Shown here one piece after another: positions 1 through 6,641 of a DNA stretch of 6,641 nucleotides. The notes below the pieces were generated by a model that had not been told where the DNA came from, ran no database searches, and saw nothing but the letters and a program-made list of their open reading frames with translations. The stretch comes from Bacilli bacterium (GTDB taxonomy: Bacteria; Bacillota_I; Bacilli_A; ML615J-28; CAG-698), in contig JAQUUM010000068.1 in NCBI GenBank assembly GCA_028693885.1, positions 1 to 6,641 of the forward strand, given 5' to 3'. The stretch's first letter is position 1. Each line of letters begins with the position of its first letter. Made by a program: the position numbers and the translations under genes.

Positions 1-754
1 CGTCTGATAAAATATCTCCAAACATATTCGAAGTTACAATTACATCAAATTGATGAGGATTTCGCACCTATTGCATAGCAGCATTATCTACCAGCATATC
101 TATTAACTCTACTTCCGGAAACTCCTTTGCTAAAGAGTGAATGGTCTCTCTCCATAATCTTGAACTTTCAAGCACATTGGCTTTATCTACACTTGTAAGT
201 TTCTTTCCTCTTTTCATAGCAGTTTCAAAAGCAACCCTTCCGATCCTTTCTATTTCCATAGCGCTATAGCATTCAGTATCATAAGCTTCAAGTCCATTTT
301 TGCCGTCTCTTCTTCCATTATCACCAAAATACATTCCACCTGTTAATTCTCTTACGATAACTATATCAAAGCCGTCTTTTACTATTTCAGGTTTCAATGG
401 GCAAGCGCCTTTTAATGCAGGATATAATTTTGCTGGTCTTATATTAGAAAACAACCCCAAGGCCGACCTTATTCCTAACAAAGCTTTTTCTGGTCTTAAG
501 TGTCCCGGTAAAGTGTCCCATTTTGGTCCTCCAACAGCACCTAGTAAAACACTATCACTCTCCTTACAACCTTTTATAGTTTCTTCAGTTAAAGGAATAC
601 CGTATTTATCGATTGAACAACCCCCTGCTAAAAAATCTTGATACTCAAATTTGTGTCCATATCTAGTACCTATAGCATCCAAAACTTGGCAAGCACTATT
701 TACAATTTCCGGTCCTATCCCATCGCCTTTTAATAATGCAATTCTATACTTCAT
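1..754 (-). pseudogene. leuB: 3-isopropylmalate dehydrogenase, interrupted by an in-frame TAG (3' end off the window)
   Basis: LeuB oxidatively decarboxylates 3-isopropylmalate with NAD+ to the leucine 2-oxo acid. Here 228 codons are open, followed by TAG at 68-70, then 22 more codons in the same frame to the window edge. The first part is intact: L-L-K-G-D-G-I-G-P-E (7-16), substrate arginines in G-I-R-S-A-L-G-L-F-S-N-I-R (Arg96, Arg106), V-R-E-L-T-G-G (134-140, Arg135), Tyr142, and D-K-A-N-V-L (190-195, Lys191). After the stop comes V-R-N-P-H-Q-F-D-V-I-V-T then S-N-M-F-G-D-I-L-S-D, the isocitrate/isopropylmalate dehydrogenase signature with two metal-binding aspartates. Homologues are about 355-360 aa and have Leu at the stop position (N-A-A-M-Q-L-V/I-R-x-P). 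No indel is involved. Termination at TAG would remove metal ligands and the NAD-binding half, so the short product should be inactive. A one-base error or mutation (TTG to TAG), suppression or recoding are all possible. The start ATG lacks a close Shine-Dalgarno. Confidence 0.88.
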
Positions 755-763
755 TTAATCATT

Positions 764-791
764 AAAAACTCTTATTTCTATAAGAGTTTTT
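764..791 (-). promoter_or_regulatory. Perfect 11-bp hairpin between leuD and leuB
   Basis: Two arms, 764-774 and 781-791, are exact reverse complements of 11 bases around a six-base loop (775-780). On the minus strand the 5' arm begins with five A and the 3' arm ends with five T, so it resembles a weak bidirectional intrinsic terminator: only three G-C pairs. It sits directly after AAAGGAG and nine bases before the leuB ATG. It may therefore act as a spacer hairpin for leuB translation, as a partial terminator lowering leuB transcription, or as an RNA processing or stability element. The pairing is seen; the role is inference. Confidence 0.7.
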
Positions 792-798
792 CTCCTTT
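792..798 (-). promoter_or_regulatory. Displaced Shine-Dalgarno site for leuB
   Basis: AAAGGAG on the minus strand is a strong ribosome binding site, yet there is no ATG, GTG or TTG within 5-15 bases downstream. The nearest gene start is leuB, 37 bases away. If the adjacent hairpin folds, the remaining linear distance to the leuB ATG is nine bases, a normal spacing. No better site lies close to the ATG; a weak AAGAG exists only within the hairpin 3' arm. Confidence 0.55.
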
Positions 799-812
799 CA
801 AAGATTTTTATT

Positions 813-1310
813 TTATTTATTTAATTCTCCAGATTTAACCATCTCAACTAAGCCGTTATTAGTAATGATTTTTTGCACAAAAACAGGGAACGCAGGGACT
901 TTATACTCTTTATTTTTCGTAACATTTTTTACAATGCCTTTATCAAAATCAACTACTAATTCATCTCCATTTTTAATATCTTGAGCAGCTTCTACACTTT
1001 CAATAATTGGCAAGCCAATATTGATTGAGTTTCGATAAAATATTCTTGCAAAACTTTCAGCGATGATTAAAGAAATTCCACTTTCTTTAATCGCAATTGG
1101 CGCATGTTCTCTAGAAGATCCACAACCAAAATTTTTTCCAGCAACCATAATGTCGCCTTTTGAAATTTTATTTAAAAAATCTTTATCTAAGTCTTCCATG
1201 CAATGTGAAGCTAATTCTTTTTTATCAATAGTATTTAAATATCTAGCCGGAATAATGACATCCGTATCTACATTATTGCCATATTTTATTACTTTTCCTT
1301 CTACTTTCAT
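813..1310 (-). CDS. leuD: 3-isopropylmalate dehydratase, small subunit
   Basis: LeuD is the small (swivel-domain) partner of LeuC and completes the isopropylmalate isomerase active site. At 165 aa it is the short, free-standing type found in Clostridia and other anaerobes. Visible landmarks are [15 protein letters not shown] (13-27), the core motif [14 protein letters not shown] (58-71), and [14 protein letters not shown] (88-101). The residues after P-A-R, here Y-L-N-T, sit in the loop linked in this family to substrate choice between isopropylmalate and homologues; I do not infer specificity from it. The start is firm: AAGGAGG lies seven bases upstream and the ATG overlaps the leuC stop, so the two subunits are translationally coupled, as expected for a 1:1 complex. 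A 58-base gap with a hairpin follows before leuB. Confidence 0.96.
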   Translation of the reverse strand: MKVEGKVIKYGNNVDTDVIIPARYLNTIDKKELASHCMEDLDKDFLNKISKGDIMVAGKNFGCGSSREHAPIAIKESGISLIIAESFARIFYRNSINIGLPIIESVEAAQDIKNGDELVVDFDKGIVKNVTKNKEYKVPAFPVFVQKIITNNGLVEMVKSGELNK

Positions 1311-2575
1311 TATAAAACCTCCTTAGTGCTAGATATTTTACCAGTTATAGCACTAGCCGCAGCAACAGCAGGACTTGCAAGATAAACTTCAGATTCAACA
1401 TGCCCCATTCGACCAACAAAATTTCTATTTGTAGTAGCAACAGCTCTTTCTCCCTTAGCTAAAATTCCCATATGTCCTCCTAAGCAAGGCCCACAAGTCG
1501 GAGTTGAAACCAAAGCACCCGAATCTAAGAATATCTTAAACAATCCTTTTTGCATTGCTTGCATATATATTTTGGGAGTTGCTGGAATAATTATTACTCT
1601 AACTCCTTTTGCAACCTTTTTTCCTTTTAATATTTTTGCTGCCAATATTAAATCCTCTAATCTTCCATTTGTACAACTACCTATTACAACTTGATCAATT
1701 TTTATATTTTCAATTTGATCAAAAGTTTTAGTATTTTCAGGCAAATGAGGAAATGCAACAGTTTGCTTAATTTCACTTAAATCAATTTCATATACTTCAT
1801 CATAAACTGCATCTTGATCAGCAGAAAAGATTTTTGGTGTTTTTGCTTTTGCAGCTTTTAAAAATTTTAATGTTTTTTCATCTACTGGAAAAATTCCGTT
1901 TTTTGCACCTGCCTCAATTGCCATATTGCAAATACACAACCTGTCACTAACAGATAATGTAGAAACACCTTCACCTGAAAATTCCATTGATTTATACAAA
2001 GCTCCATCTACACCGATTTTTCCAATTATGTGCAAAATCACATCTTTACCTGTTACCCATTTATTAAGTTTTCCTTTTAATACAAAACTTATAGCACTAG
2101 GAACTTTAAACCAAGCTTTTCCAGTAGCCATTCCAACTGCCATATCAGTAGAGCCTACACCAGTTGCAAACGCACCCAAAGCTCCATAAGTACAGGTATG
2201 ACTATCCGCACCTATTACTACATCACCACTTGTAACCAATCCTTTTTCAGGCAGCAAAGCATGCTCAATCCCCATTTCTCCACCATCAAAAAAATTAATA
2301 ATTTCTTTATCATTAGCAAAATCTCTGCACATTTTACATTGTTCAGCTGCTTTTATATCTTTATTCGGAGCAAAATGATCCATTACTAAAGATATTTTTT
2401 CTTTTGAAAAAACTTCTTTTTTCCCTATTTTATTGAACTCTGATATGGCTACCGGTGAAGTAATATCATTTCCTAAAACCATATCTAAATCTACTAGTAT
2501 TAATTCTCCTGCTGTCAATTGAGCGATATTAGCTTTTGAAGCAAGTATTTTTTGAGTCATTGTCATTTTTGCCAT
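1310..2575 (-). CDS. leuC: 3-isopropylmalate dehydratase, large subunit
   Basis: LeuC is the [4Fe-4S] subunit of isopropylmalate isomerase, which with LeuD converts 2-isopropylmalate to 3-isopropylmalate. It probably also isomerises citramalate in the CimA route. The 421 aa length fits the shorter LeuC/HacA-type clade rather than the ~466 aa enterobacterial form. The aconitase fold is shown by [13 protein letters not shown] (122-134), the first aconitase signature [10 protein letters not shown] (296-305) and the second [10 protein letters not shown] (358-367). Cys301, Cys361 and Cys364 are the expected cluster ligands. Starts at Met4 or Met6 are possible, but the ATG used here gives the common family N-terminus ending in T-Q-K-I-L-A. 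Its GAAAGG at 2588-2593 is 12 bases away, a long spacing. The gap after cimA is 24 bases. The stop codon shares one base with the leuD start (TAATG). Homoaconitase is the main alternative; the leu neighbours argue against it. Confidence 0.96.
   Translation of the reverse strand: MAKMTMTQKILASKANIAQLTAGELILVDLDMVLGNDITSPVAISEFNKIGKKEVFSKEKISLVMDHFAPNKDIKAAEQCKMCRDFANDKEIINFFDGGEMGIEHALLPEKGLVTSGDVVIGADSHTCTYGALGAFATGVGSTDMAVGMATGKAWFKVPSAISFVLKGKLNKWVTGKDVILHIIGKIGVDGALYKSMEFSGEGVSTLSVSDRLCICNMAIEAGAKNGIFPVDEKTLKFLKAAKAKTPKIFSADQDAVYDEVYEIDLSEIKQTVAFPHLPENTKTFDQIENIKIDQVVIGSCTNGRLEDLILAAKILKGKKVAKGVRVIIIPATPKIYMQAMQKGLFKIFLDSGALVSTPTCGPCLGGHMGILAKGERAVATTNRNFVGRMGHVESEVYLASPAVAAASAITGKISSTKEVL
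1318..1324 (-). promoter_or_regulatory. leuD ribosome binding site inside the leuC 3' end
   Basis: AAGGAGG, a full match to the anti-Shine-Dalgarno core, lies seven bases before the leuD ATG. It is encoded by the Lys-Glu-Val codons near the LeuC C-terminus. It decides the leuD start and, with the TAATG stop-start overlap, supports coupled production of LeuC and LeuD. Confidence 0.85.
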
Positions 2576-2599
2576 ATTGTATTTATACCTTTCGTTTTT

Positions 2600-4165
2600 T
2601 TAAACACGATCTTTTTCAAGAAAGTATTCGATTGAGTCTATAAGAGCAATAATGCTCGCCTCAATAATATCGGTTGAAACACCAATAGTTGTCCAGTTAT
2701 CCCTACCATTAGTACTTTCAATCAAAACTCTAGTTGTAGCAGCAGTTGCTTGTTTTTGATCAAGCACTCTAACTTTATAATCAACCAATTTCATCTTAGA
2801 CAAGTTTGGATAAAAAACAACCAAAGCTTTTCTCAAAGCTGTATCTAAAGCATTTACAGGCCCATTTCCAGATGCTGCAGTCATTTCAGAAGTTCCATTA
2901 ACTTCTACTTTTACAGTAGCATATGATGGAAATTCATTATCCGCCATAGGAAACTCACCCATAGTTTTATACAGATTAAGTTTAAAATGAGAATTATAAG
3001 TTCCTAAAATTTTTTTAACTAGTATTTCAAATGAAGCATCAGAAGATTCAAATTGATAACCTTTATGTTCTAAATCTTTAAGTGTGTCTATGATTTTTGA
3101 TAACAAAGGAGAACTCTTATCTATCTCCGGAGCAAAAGATTTAATTTTTTCAAGCACGCTGCCCCTACCTGCAACTTCTGAAATTAAGAATCTTCTTTTA
3201 TTTCCTACTAAATCAGGATCAATATGTTCAAATGACTTAGAATTTTTTAATACTCCATCTATATGCATACCAGCCTTATGAGCAAAAGCACTTTTTCCAA
3301 CAAATGGTTTATTATTTAAAAGTTTTATATTTGAAATACCAGAAATTTTTTTAGCCGTTTCGGTAATAAGTTCTAGCTTTACATCGCAAATATATTCTGT
3401 TTTTAAGTTTAAACTAGGAATGATTGCACTTAGATCAGCATTACCACAACGTTCACCAAATCCAAGAAAAGTACCTTGAACTTGAACTGCGCCTTCTTCA
3501 ATTGAAATAATTGAGTTTGCTACAGCACAGCCAGAATCATTATGAGCATGTATCCCGATTCTAACATCTTTAAACTGATTAACAACAGTAGAGACGATAT
3601 TTTTAACCTCATTTGGCAATACACCACCATTAGTATCGCACAAACACAAAACGTCAGCTCCAGCATCTACTGCATTTTGTAATACTTTTATTGCGTAACT
3701 AGCATTGCTTTTGTAACCATCAAAAAAATGTTCTGCATCAAAAATAACTTCTTTTCCGAAATTTTTAAAATACTTTATAGTGTCATAAATCATTTCTAAA
3801 TTTTCTTCTAGAGTTGTTTGTATTACTTCTTTTACGTGTAAATCCCATGTTTTTCCAAAAATAGATATAACACTAGTATTGGTACTAAGTAAAGCTTTTA
3901 TATTAGCATCATCTTCAACTTTTGATTTTTTTCTTCTAGTGCTCCCAAATGCGCATATTTTAGAATTTTTCAATTCTATTTGAGACAATTTTTCGAAAAA
4001 TTCTAAGTCTTTAGGATTAGATGCAGGATTACCAGCTTCAATATAAGTAATCCCAAACTCATCTAAAGTTTTTACAATGTTTATTTTATCATTTACAGAA
4101 AATGATATATCCTCGCTTTGTGCACCATCACGCAGAGTTGAATCAAAAGTTTCAATTTTTTTCAT
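2600..4165 (-). CDS. cimA: (R)-citramalate synthase
   Basis: CimA condenses pyruvate with acetyl-CoA to (R)-citramalate, the entry to isoleucine synthesis that bypasses threonine deaminase. The 521 aa match the long CimA family rather than LeuA. The diagnostic stretch is T-L-R-D-G-A-Q at 10-16 (Ala where LeuA has Glu), followed by Y-I-E-A-G-N-P-A-S-N-P-K-D at 41-53. Asp13 and the histidines of I-H-A-H-N-D-S-G (205-212; His206, His208) are the predicted metal ligands. G-E-R-C-G-N-A-D-L (237-245) and A-F-A-H-K-A-G-M-H (293-301) complete the catalytic half. Residues about 385-515 form a C-terminal regulatory domain like that of LeuA; in known CimA enzymes it senses isoleucine (family knowledge). 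The gene starts two bases after leuA ends. Its best Shine-Dalgarno, GGGAG at 4179-4183, lies inside leuA at a long 13-base spacing, so it probably depends on coupling to leuA translation. The substrate assignment rests on family motifs, not on an assay. Confidence 0.93.
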   Translation of the reverse strand: MKKIETFDSTLRDGAQSEDISFSVNDKINIVKTLDEFGITYIEAGNPASNPKDLEFFEKLSQIELKNSKICAFGSTRRKKSKVEDDANIKALLSTNTSVISIFGKTWDLHVKEVIQTTLEENLEMIYDTIKYFKNFGKEVIFDAEHFFDGYKSNASYAIKVLQNAVDAGADVLCLCDTNGGVLPNEVKNIVSTVVNQFKDVRIGIHAHNDSGCAVANSIISIEEGAVQVQGTFLGFGERCGNADLSAIIPSLNLKTEYICDVKLELITETAKKISGISNIKLLNNKPFVGKSAFAHKAGMHIDGVLKNSKSFEHIDPDLVGNKRRFLISEVAGRGSVLEKIKSFAPEIDKSSPLLSKIIDTLKDLEHKGYQFESSDASFEILVKKILGTYNSHFKLNLYKTMGEFPMADNEFPSYATVKVEVNGTSEMTAASGNGPVNALDTALRKALVVFYPNLSKMKLVDYKVRVLDQKQATAATTRVLIESTNGRDNWTTIGVSTDIIEASIIALIDSIEYFLEKDRV

Positions 4166-4167
4166 AA

Positions 4168-5685
4168 TTATTTGTTAACTCCCATATTAAAATATTTGTT
4201 AATTGCATTAATATAAGCTCTTATACTAGATTCAATGATGTTACTTGAAAGTCCTCTACCCGTAATCATTTTATCTTGAACTTTAACTTTTGCAACAACT
4301 TCTCCTTGAGCATCCACTCCATCGGTTACAGCATTTATAATATAACTTTCTAGTTTAAACACCAGCGGAGACACAACCTTGTTTATTGCATTAAACGAAG
4401 CATCAATTGGGCCATAGCCCAAAGAAACTTTTTCAATTTCTTTGTTTTGATATCTCAATTTTACAGAACAAATTGAACTAGCATCACTTCTTGTATGCAC
4501 TTCGAATCCTAGCAATTCAATTTTTTTAATTTCTTGTTCTTTGTTAGCAACAATAGCTTCTAAATCACTGTCATAGATCTCTTTTTTCTTATCACACAAA
4601 TCCTTAAATTTTTTAAACGCAACTTCTATTTCTTGTTCAGCCAAATTATATCCCATAGATTTAAGTCTATCAGAAAATGCATGTTTACCTGAATGTTTTC
4701 CCAAAACCATATTATTTTTAGTTACACCAACTGACTCAGGAGTCATAATCTCATAAGTTGATTTTTCAGCTAAAACACCGTGTTGGTGAATTCCAGCTTC
4801 ATGAGCAAATGCATTTGCTCCTACAATCGGTTTATTAATAGGTGGAATCATACCCAAAATATTATACACTAATTTACTAGTTCTATAAATTTGAGTAGTA
4901 TCAACATTAGTTATACATTGCAATCTTTTATAGCGAGTTTTTAAAACCATCACTATTTCTTCTAAAGCAGCATTACCTGCTCTTTCTCCTAATCCATTTA
5001 TAGTGCATTCTACCTGCCCAGCACCTGCCTCAATGCCTGCAATAGAATTAGCAACACCTAATCCTAAATCATTATGGCAGTGAACCGAAATAATGGCTTG
5101 ATCAATATTAGGGACATTCTTTTTTATATAACCTATCATCTCTGCAATCTCAATAGGGGTTCTATATCCAACAGTATCAGGTAAGTTAATGGTATTAGCA
5201 CCAGCTTTAATTACTTCTGTTACAACTTTTGCAAGAAAAGCTAAATCACTTCTGCCAGCATCTTCAGCAGAAAACTCTATATCATCACAAAGAGATTTTC
5301 CATATTTTACCATTTCTATAGCCTGAGTCAGTACTTCTTCAGGAGTTTTCTTAAGTTTATATTTCATATGAATATCAGAAGTAGCAATAAAAATATGGAT
5401 AACAGGATGAACTGCCTCTTTAGTAGCTTCATATGCAGCATCGATATCCTTTATATTTGCTCTAGCCAATGAAGAAACTGCACATTTCTTTACAGTTTTT
5501 GAAATTTCTTTGACAGATTCAAAATCTCCAGGCGAAGAAATTGCAAAACCTGCTTCGATGACATCGACGCCTAATGACTCTAATTGCTTAGCAATTTCTA
5601 TTTTTTCTATTAAATTCATACTACAGCCAGGAGCTTGTTCTCCATCTCTTAATGTCGTATCAAATATTTTTATTCTTCTATCCAT
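4168..5685 (-). CDS. leuA: 2-isopropylmalate synthase
   Basis: LeuA catalyses the first committed step of leucine synthesis, condensing acetyl-CoA with 2-oxoisovalerate to 2-isopropylmalate. The length of 505 aa is normal for the long bacterial form. The N-terminal TIM-barrel domain (about 5-270) opens with F-D-T-T-L-R-D-G-E-Q (8-17), where Asp14 is the expected metal ligand. It carries the second family signature V-H-C-H-N-D-L-G at 201-208, with His202 and His204 as metal ligands, and G-N-A-A-L at 237-241. The linker has H-E-A-G-I-H-Q-H-G (295-303) and L-G-K-H-S-G-K-H (328-335). Residues about 370-500 form the C-terminal LeuA dimer domain that in characterised members binds leucine for feedback inhibition, so end-product control is expected (inference). 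The start is set by AGGAG six bases upstream. CimA, the next gene, is a paralogue, but R-D-G-E-Q-A-P-G and the adjacent leuCD favour LeuA over homocitrate synthase. Confidence 0.96.
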   Translation of the reverse strand: MDRRIKIFDTTLRDGEQAPGCSMNLIEKIEIAKQLESLGVDVIEAGFAISSPGDFESVKEISKTVKKCAVSSLARANIKDIDAAYEATKEAVHPVIHIFIATSDIHMKYKLKKTPEEVLTQAIEMVKYGKSLCDDIEFSAEDAGRSDLAFLAKVVTEVIKAGANTINLPDTVGYRTPIEIAEMIGYIKKNVPNIDQAIISVHCHNDLGLGVANSIAGIEAGAGQVECTINGLGERAGNAALEEIVMVLKTRYKRLQCITNVDTTQIYRTSKLVYNILGMIPPINKPIVGANAFAHEAGIHQHGVLAEKSTYEIMTPESVGVTKNNMVLGKHSGKHAFSDRLKSMGYNLAEQEIEVAFKKFKDLCDKKKEIYDSDLEAIVANKEQEIKKIELLGFEVHTRSDASSICSVKLRYQNKEIEKVSLGYGPIDASFNAINKVVSPLVFKLESYIINAVTDGVDAQGEVVAKVKVQDKMITGRGLSSNIIESSIRAYINAINKYFNMGVNK

Positions 5686-5691
5686 CTTTTT

Positions 5692-5696
5692 CTCCT
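5692..5696 (-). promoter_or_regulatory. leuA ribosome binding site overlapping the ilvD stop
   Basis: AGGAG lies six bases before the leuA ATG and fixes that start. Its first two bases are the last two of the ilvD TAG stop, so a ribosome finishing ilvD stands on the leuA binding site, which suggests coupled translation. Confidence 0.8.
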
Positions 5697-6641
5697 ATTG
5701 TTTTAAAACAGCTCCCTTATCAGCAGAAGTTACCATTTTAGAATACCTTTTTATATAGCCTGTTAGATCATTATTTTCTTTGATTTTGATTTCTTTTTTT
5801 CGTTTGCAAATTTCCTCTTCTGAAACTAATAATTCTATACTATAATTATTTATATCAATACTTATAATATCATTTTCTTGAACATACGCAATTAAACCAC
5901 CTGCAATAGCTTCAGGTGCAATATGACCGATTGCTGCTCCTCTAGTAGCACCAGAAAAACGTCCGTCAGTTATTAATGCAACTTCTTTATCTAAACCCAT
6001 TCCAGCAATTGCAGAAGTTGGCGATAACATTTCTCTCATGCCAGGGCCTCCTGCAGGTCCCTCATATCTAATAACTACGACATCACCCGCCACTATATTT
6101 CCAGAATATATAGATTTTATAGCTGATTCTTCAGAATCAAAAACTCTTGCTTTTCCTTTATGTTTAAGCATTTCTGGCGCAACAGCGCTTCGCTTTACTA
6201 CAGCACCATTAACTGCAATATTTCCAAACAAAACAGCTAGACCACCAGTCTCAGAATATGGAGTTTCTATATTTCTTATAACTTCTCTATTTAGAGTAGT
6301 AAATTTATAATTCGCTAAATTTTCTCCCATTTTTTTTGTGGTTACAGTCAAAGTATCTAAATGAATAAGTTCTTTCTTCATTAATTCTTTCATTACTGCA
6401 TAAACTCCACCTGCATCATTTAAATCTTGAACATGATACGGGCCAGCTGGAGCTAATTTACATAAATTAGGAGTTTTTTTACTAACTTCATTAATTATTT
6501 TTAAATCAATATTCACATTCGCTTCATTTGCTATAGCAAGCAAATGTAAAACAGAGTTTGTAGAACAACCCAAAGCCATATCAACAGTTAATGCATTATA
6601 GAATGCATCTTCTGTCATTATATCTTTTGGTTTAATATTCT
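5695..6641 (-). CDS. ilvD: Dihydroxy-acid dehydratase, C-terminal part (5' end off the window)
   Basis: IlvD is a cytosolic iron-sulfur enzyme that dehydrates 2,3-dihydroxy-isovalerate and 2,3-dihydroxy-3-methylvalerate to the 2-oxo acids preceding valine/leucine and isoleucine. About 314 codons are visible, against 550-570 aa for the family. The frame runs unbroken to the right edge: N-I-K-P-K-D-I precedes the methionine at 6618, so that methionine is internal and not the start. Counting from it, A-L-G-C-S-T-N lies at 15-21, [12 protein letters not shown] at 184-195, and the second IlvD/Edd signature [12 protein letters not shown] at 214-225, including the conserved Ser222. The N-terminal cysteine motifs lie outside the window. 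The C-terminus (S-A-D-K-G-A-V-L) is typical of the family. The gene ends in TAG, nine bases before leuA and in the same frame. IlvD rather than sugar-acid dehydratase is supported by both the sequence and the leu/cim neighbours. Confidence 0.96.
   Translation of the reverse strand, partial: NIKPKDIMTEDAFYNALTVDMALGCSTNSVLHLLAIANEANVNIDLKIINEVSKKTPNLCKLAPAGPYHVQDLNDAGGVYAVMKELMKKELIHLDTLTVTTKKMGENLANYKFTTLNREVIRNIETPYSETGGLAVLFGNIAVNGAVVKRSAVAPEMLKHKGKARVFDSEESAIKSIYSGNIVAGDVVVIRYEGPAGGPGMREMLSPTSAIAGMGLDKEVALITDGRFSGATRGAAIGHIAPEAIAGGLIAYVQENDIISIDINNYSIELLVSEEEICKRKKEIKIKENNDLTGYIKRYSKMVTSADKGAVLKQ

Noticed and set aside
46..67. GTG directly after the leuB TAG as a restart making a split LeuB
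   Set aside because: TAG-GTG is adjacent, so reinitiation is thinkable, but I see no clear Shine-Dalgarno before it. LeuB domain 1 is built from both ends of the chain, so a split here is unlikely to be a natural two-subunit design.
300..641. Plus-strand open frame of about 113 codons opposite leuB
   Set aside because: It lies wholly antisense to conserved LeuB sequence, has no recognisable motif and is best explained as a shadow frame. The same applies to the other plus-strand frames over leuD, leuC, cimA, leuA and ilvD.
751..762. Three-codon upstream frame (ATG ATT AAA TGA) overlapping the leuB ATG
   Set aside because: The stop-start overlap is neat, but the ATG begins one base after the hairpin with no usable ribosome site, and such short frames arise by chance in AT-rich DNA.
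755..812. Separate promoter for leuB in the leuD-leuB gap
   Set aside because: A TTGAAA-like and a TATAGA-like hexamer are present but only about 13 bases apart, too close for a standard sigma-70 promoter. This is expected noise in AT-rich sequence.
6616..6618. ATG at 6618 as the ilvD start
   Set aside because: The frame continues upstream to the window edge with N-I-K-P-K-D-I, matching IlvD sequence before this point, and a start here would remove roughly 250 residues including the N-terminal cluster motifs.

Overview
The window holds one minus-strand operon for branched-chain amino acid synthesis. It is AT-rich (GC roughly one third by eye, not computed) and tightly packed. In transcription order, from high to low coordinates, the genes are ilvD (5' end off the right edge), leuA, cimA, leuC, leuD and leuB (3' end off the left edge). 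All plus-strand open frames are shadows of these genes. I see no RNA gene, mobile element, CRISPR array or transposon scar. The only non-coding stretch longer than about 25 bases is the 58-base gap between leuD and leuB.

The organism is probably an AT-rich bacterium with an anaerobe-type leucine pathway. LeuC (421 aa) and LeuD (165 aa) are separate short subunits of the type common in Clostridia and several other anaerobic phyla, and the LeuD sequence looks especially clostridial. The species cannot be named from this sequence. The small gaps, overlaps and Shine-Dalgarno sites placed inside upstream genes fit a bacterium with tight translational coupling.

The genes fit together as one pathway. 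IlvD makes the 2-oxo acids for valine and isoleucine. LeuA draws 2-oxoisovalerate into leucine synthesis. CimA condenses pyruvate with acetyl-CoA to citramalate, which opens a threonine-independent route to isoleucine. LeuCD and LeuB can serve both chain-elongation routes, so the operon probably feeds leucine and isoleucine with shared enzymes.

Two things stand out. First, leuB is interrupted by an in-frame TAG at codon 229, exactly where the family has a leucine. The same frame continues on the far side with a well-conserved LeuB sequence to the window edge, so this is a single fresh lesion, a recoded codon or a sequence error. Second, the leuB Shine-Dalgarno site lies 37 bases from the start codon, but a perfect 11-bp hairpin fills most of that distance and would bring the site to 9 bases when folded. 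No wholly new system is visible; the rest is an ordinary biosynthetic operon.
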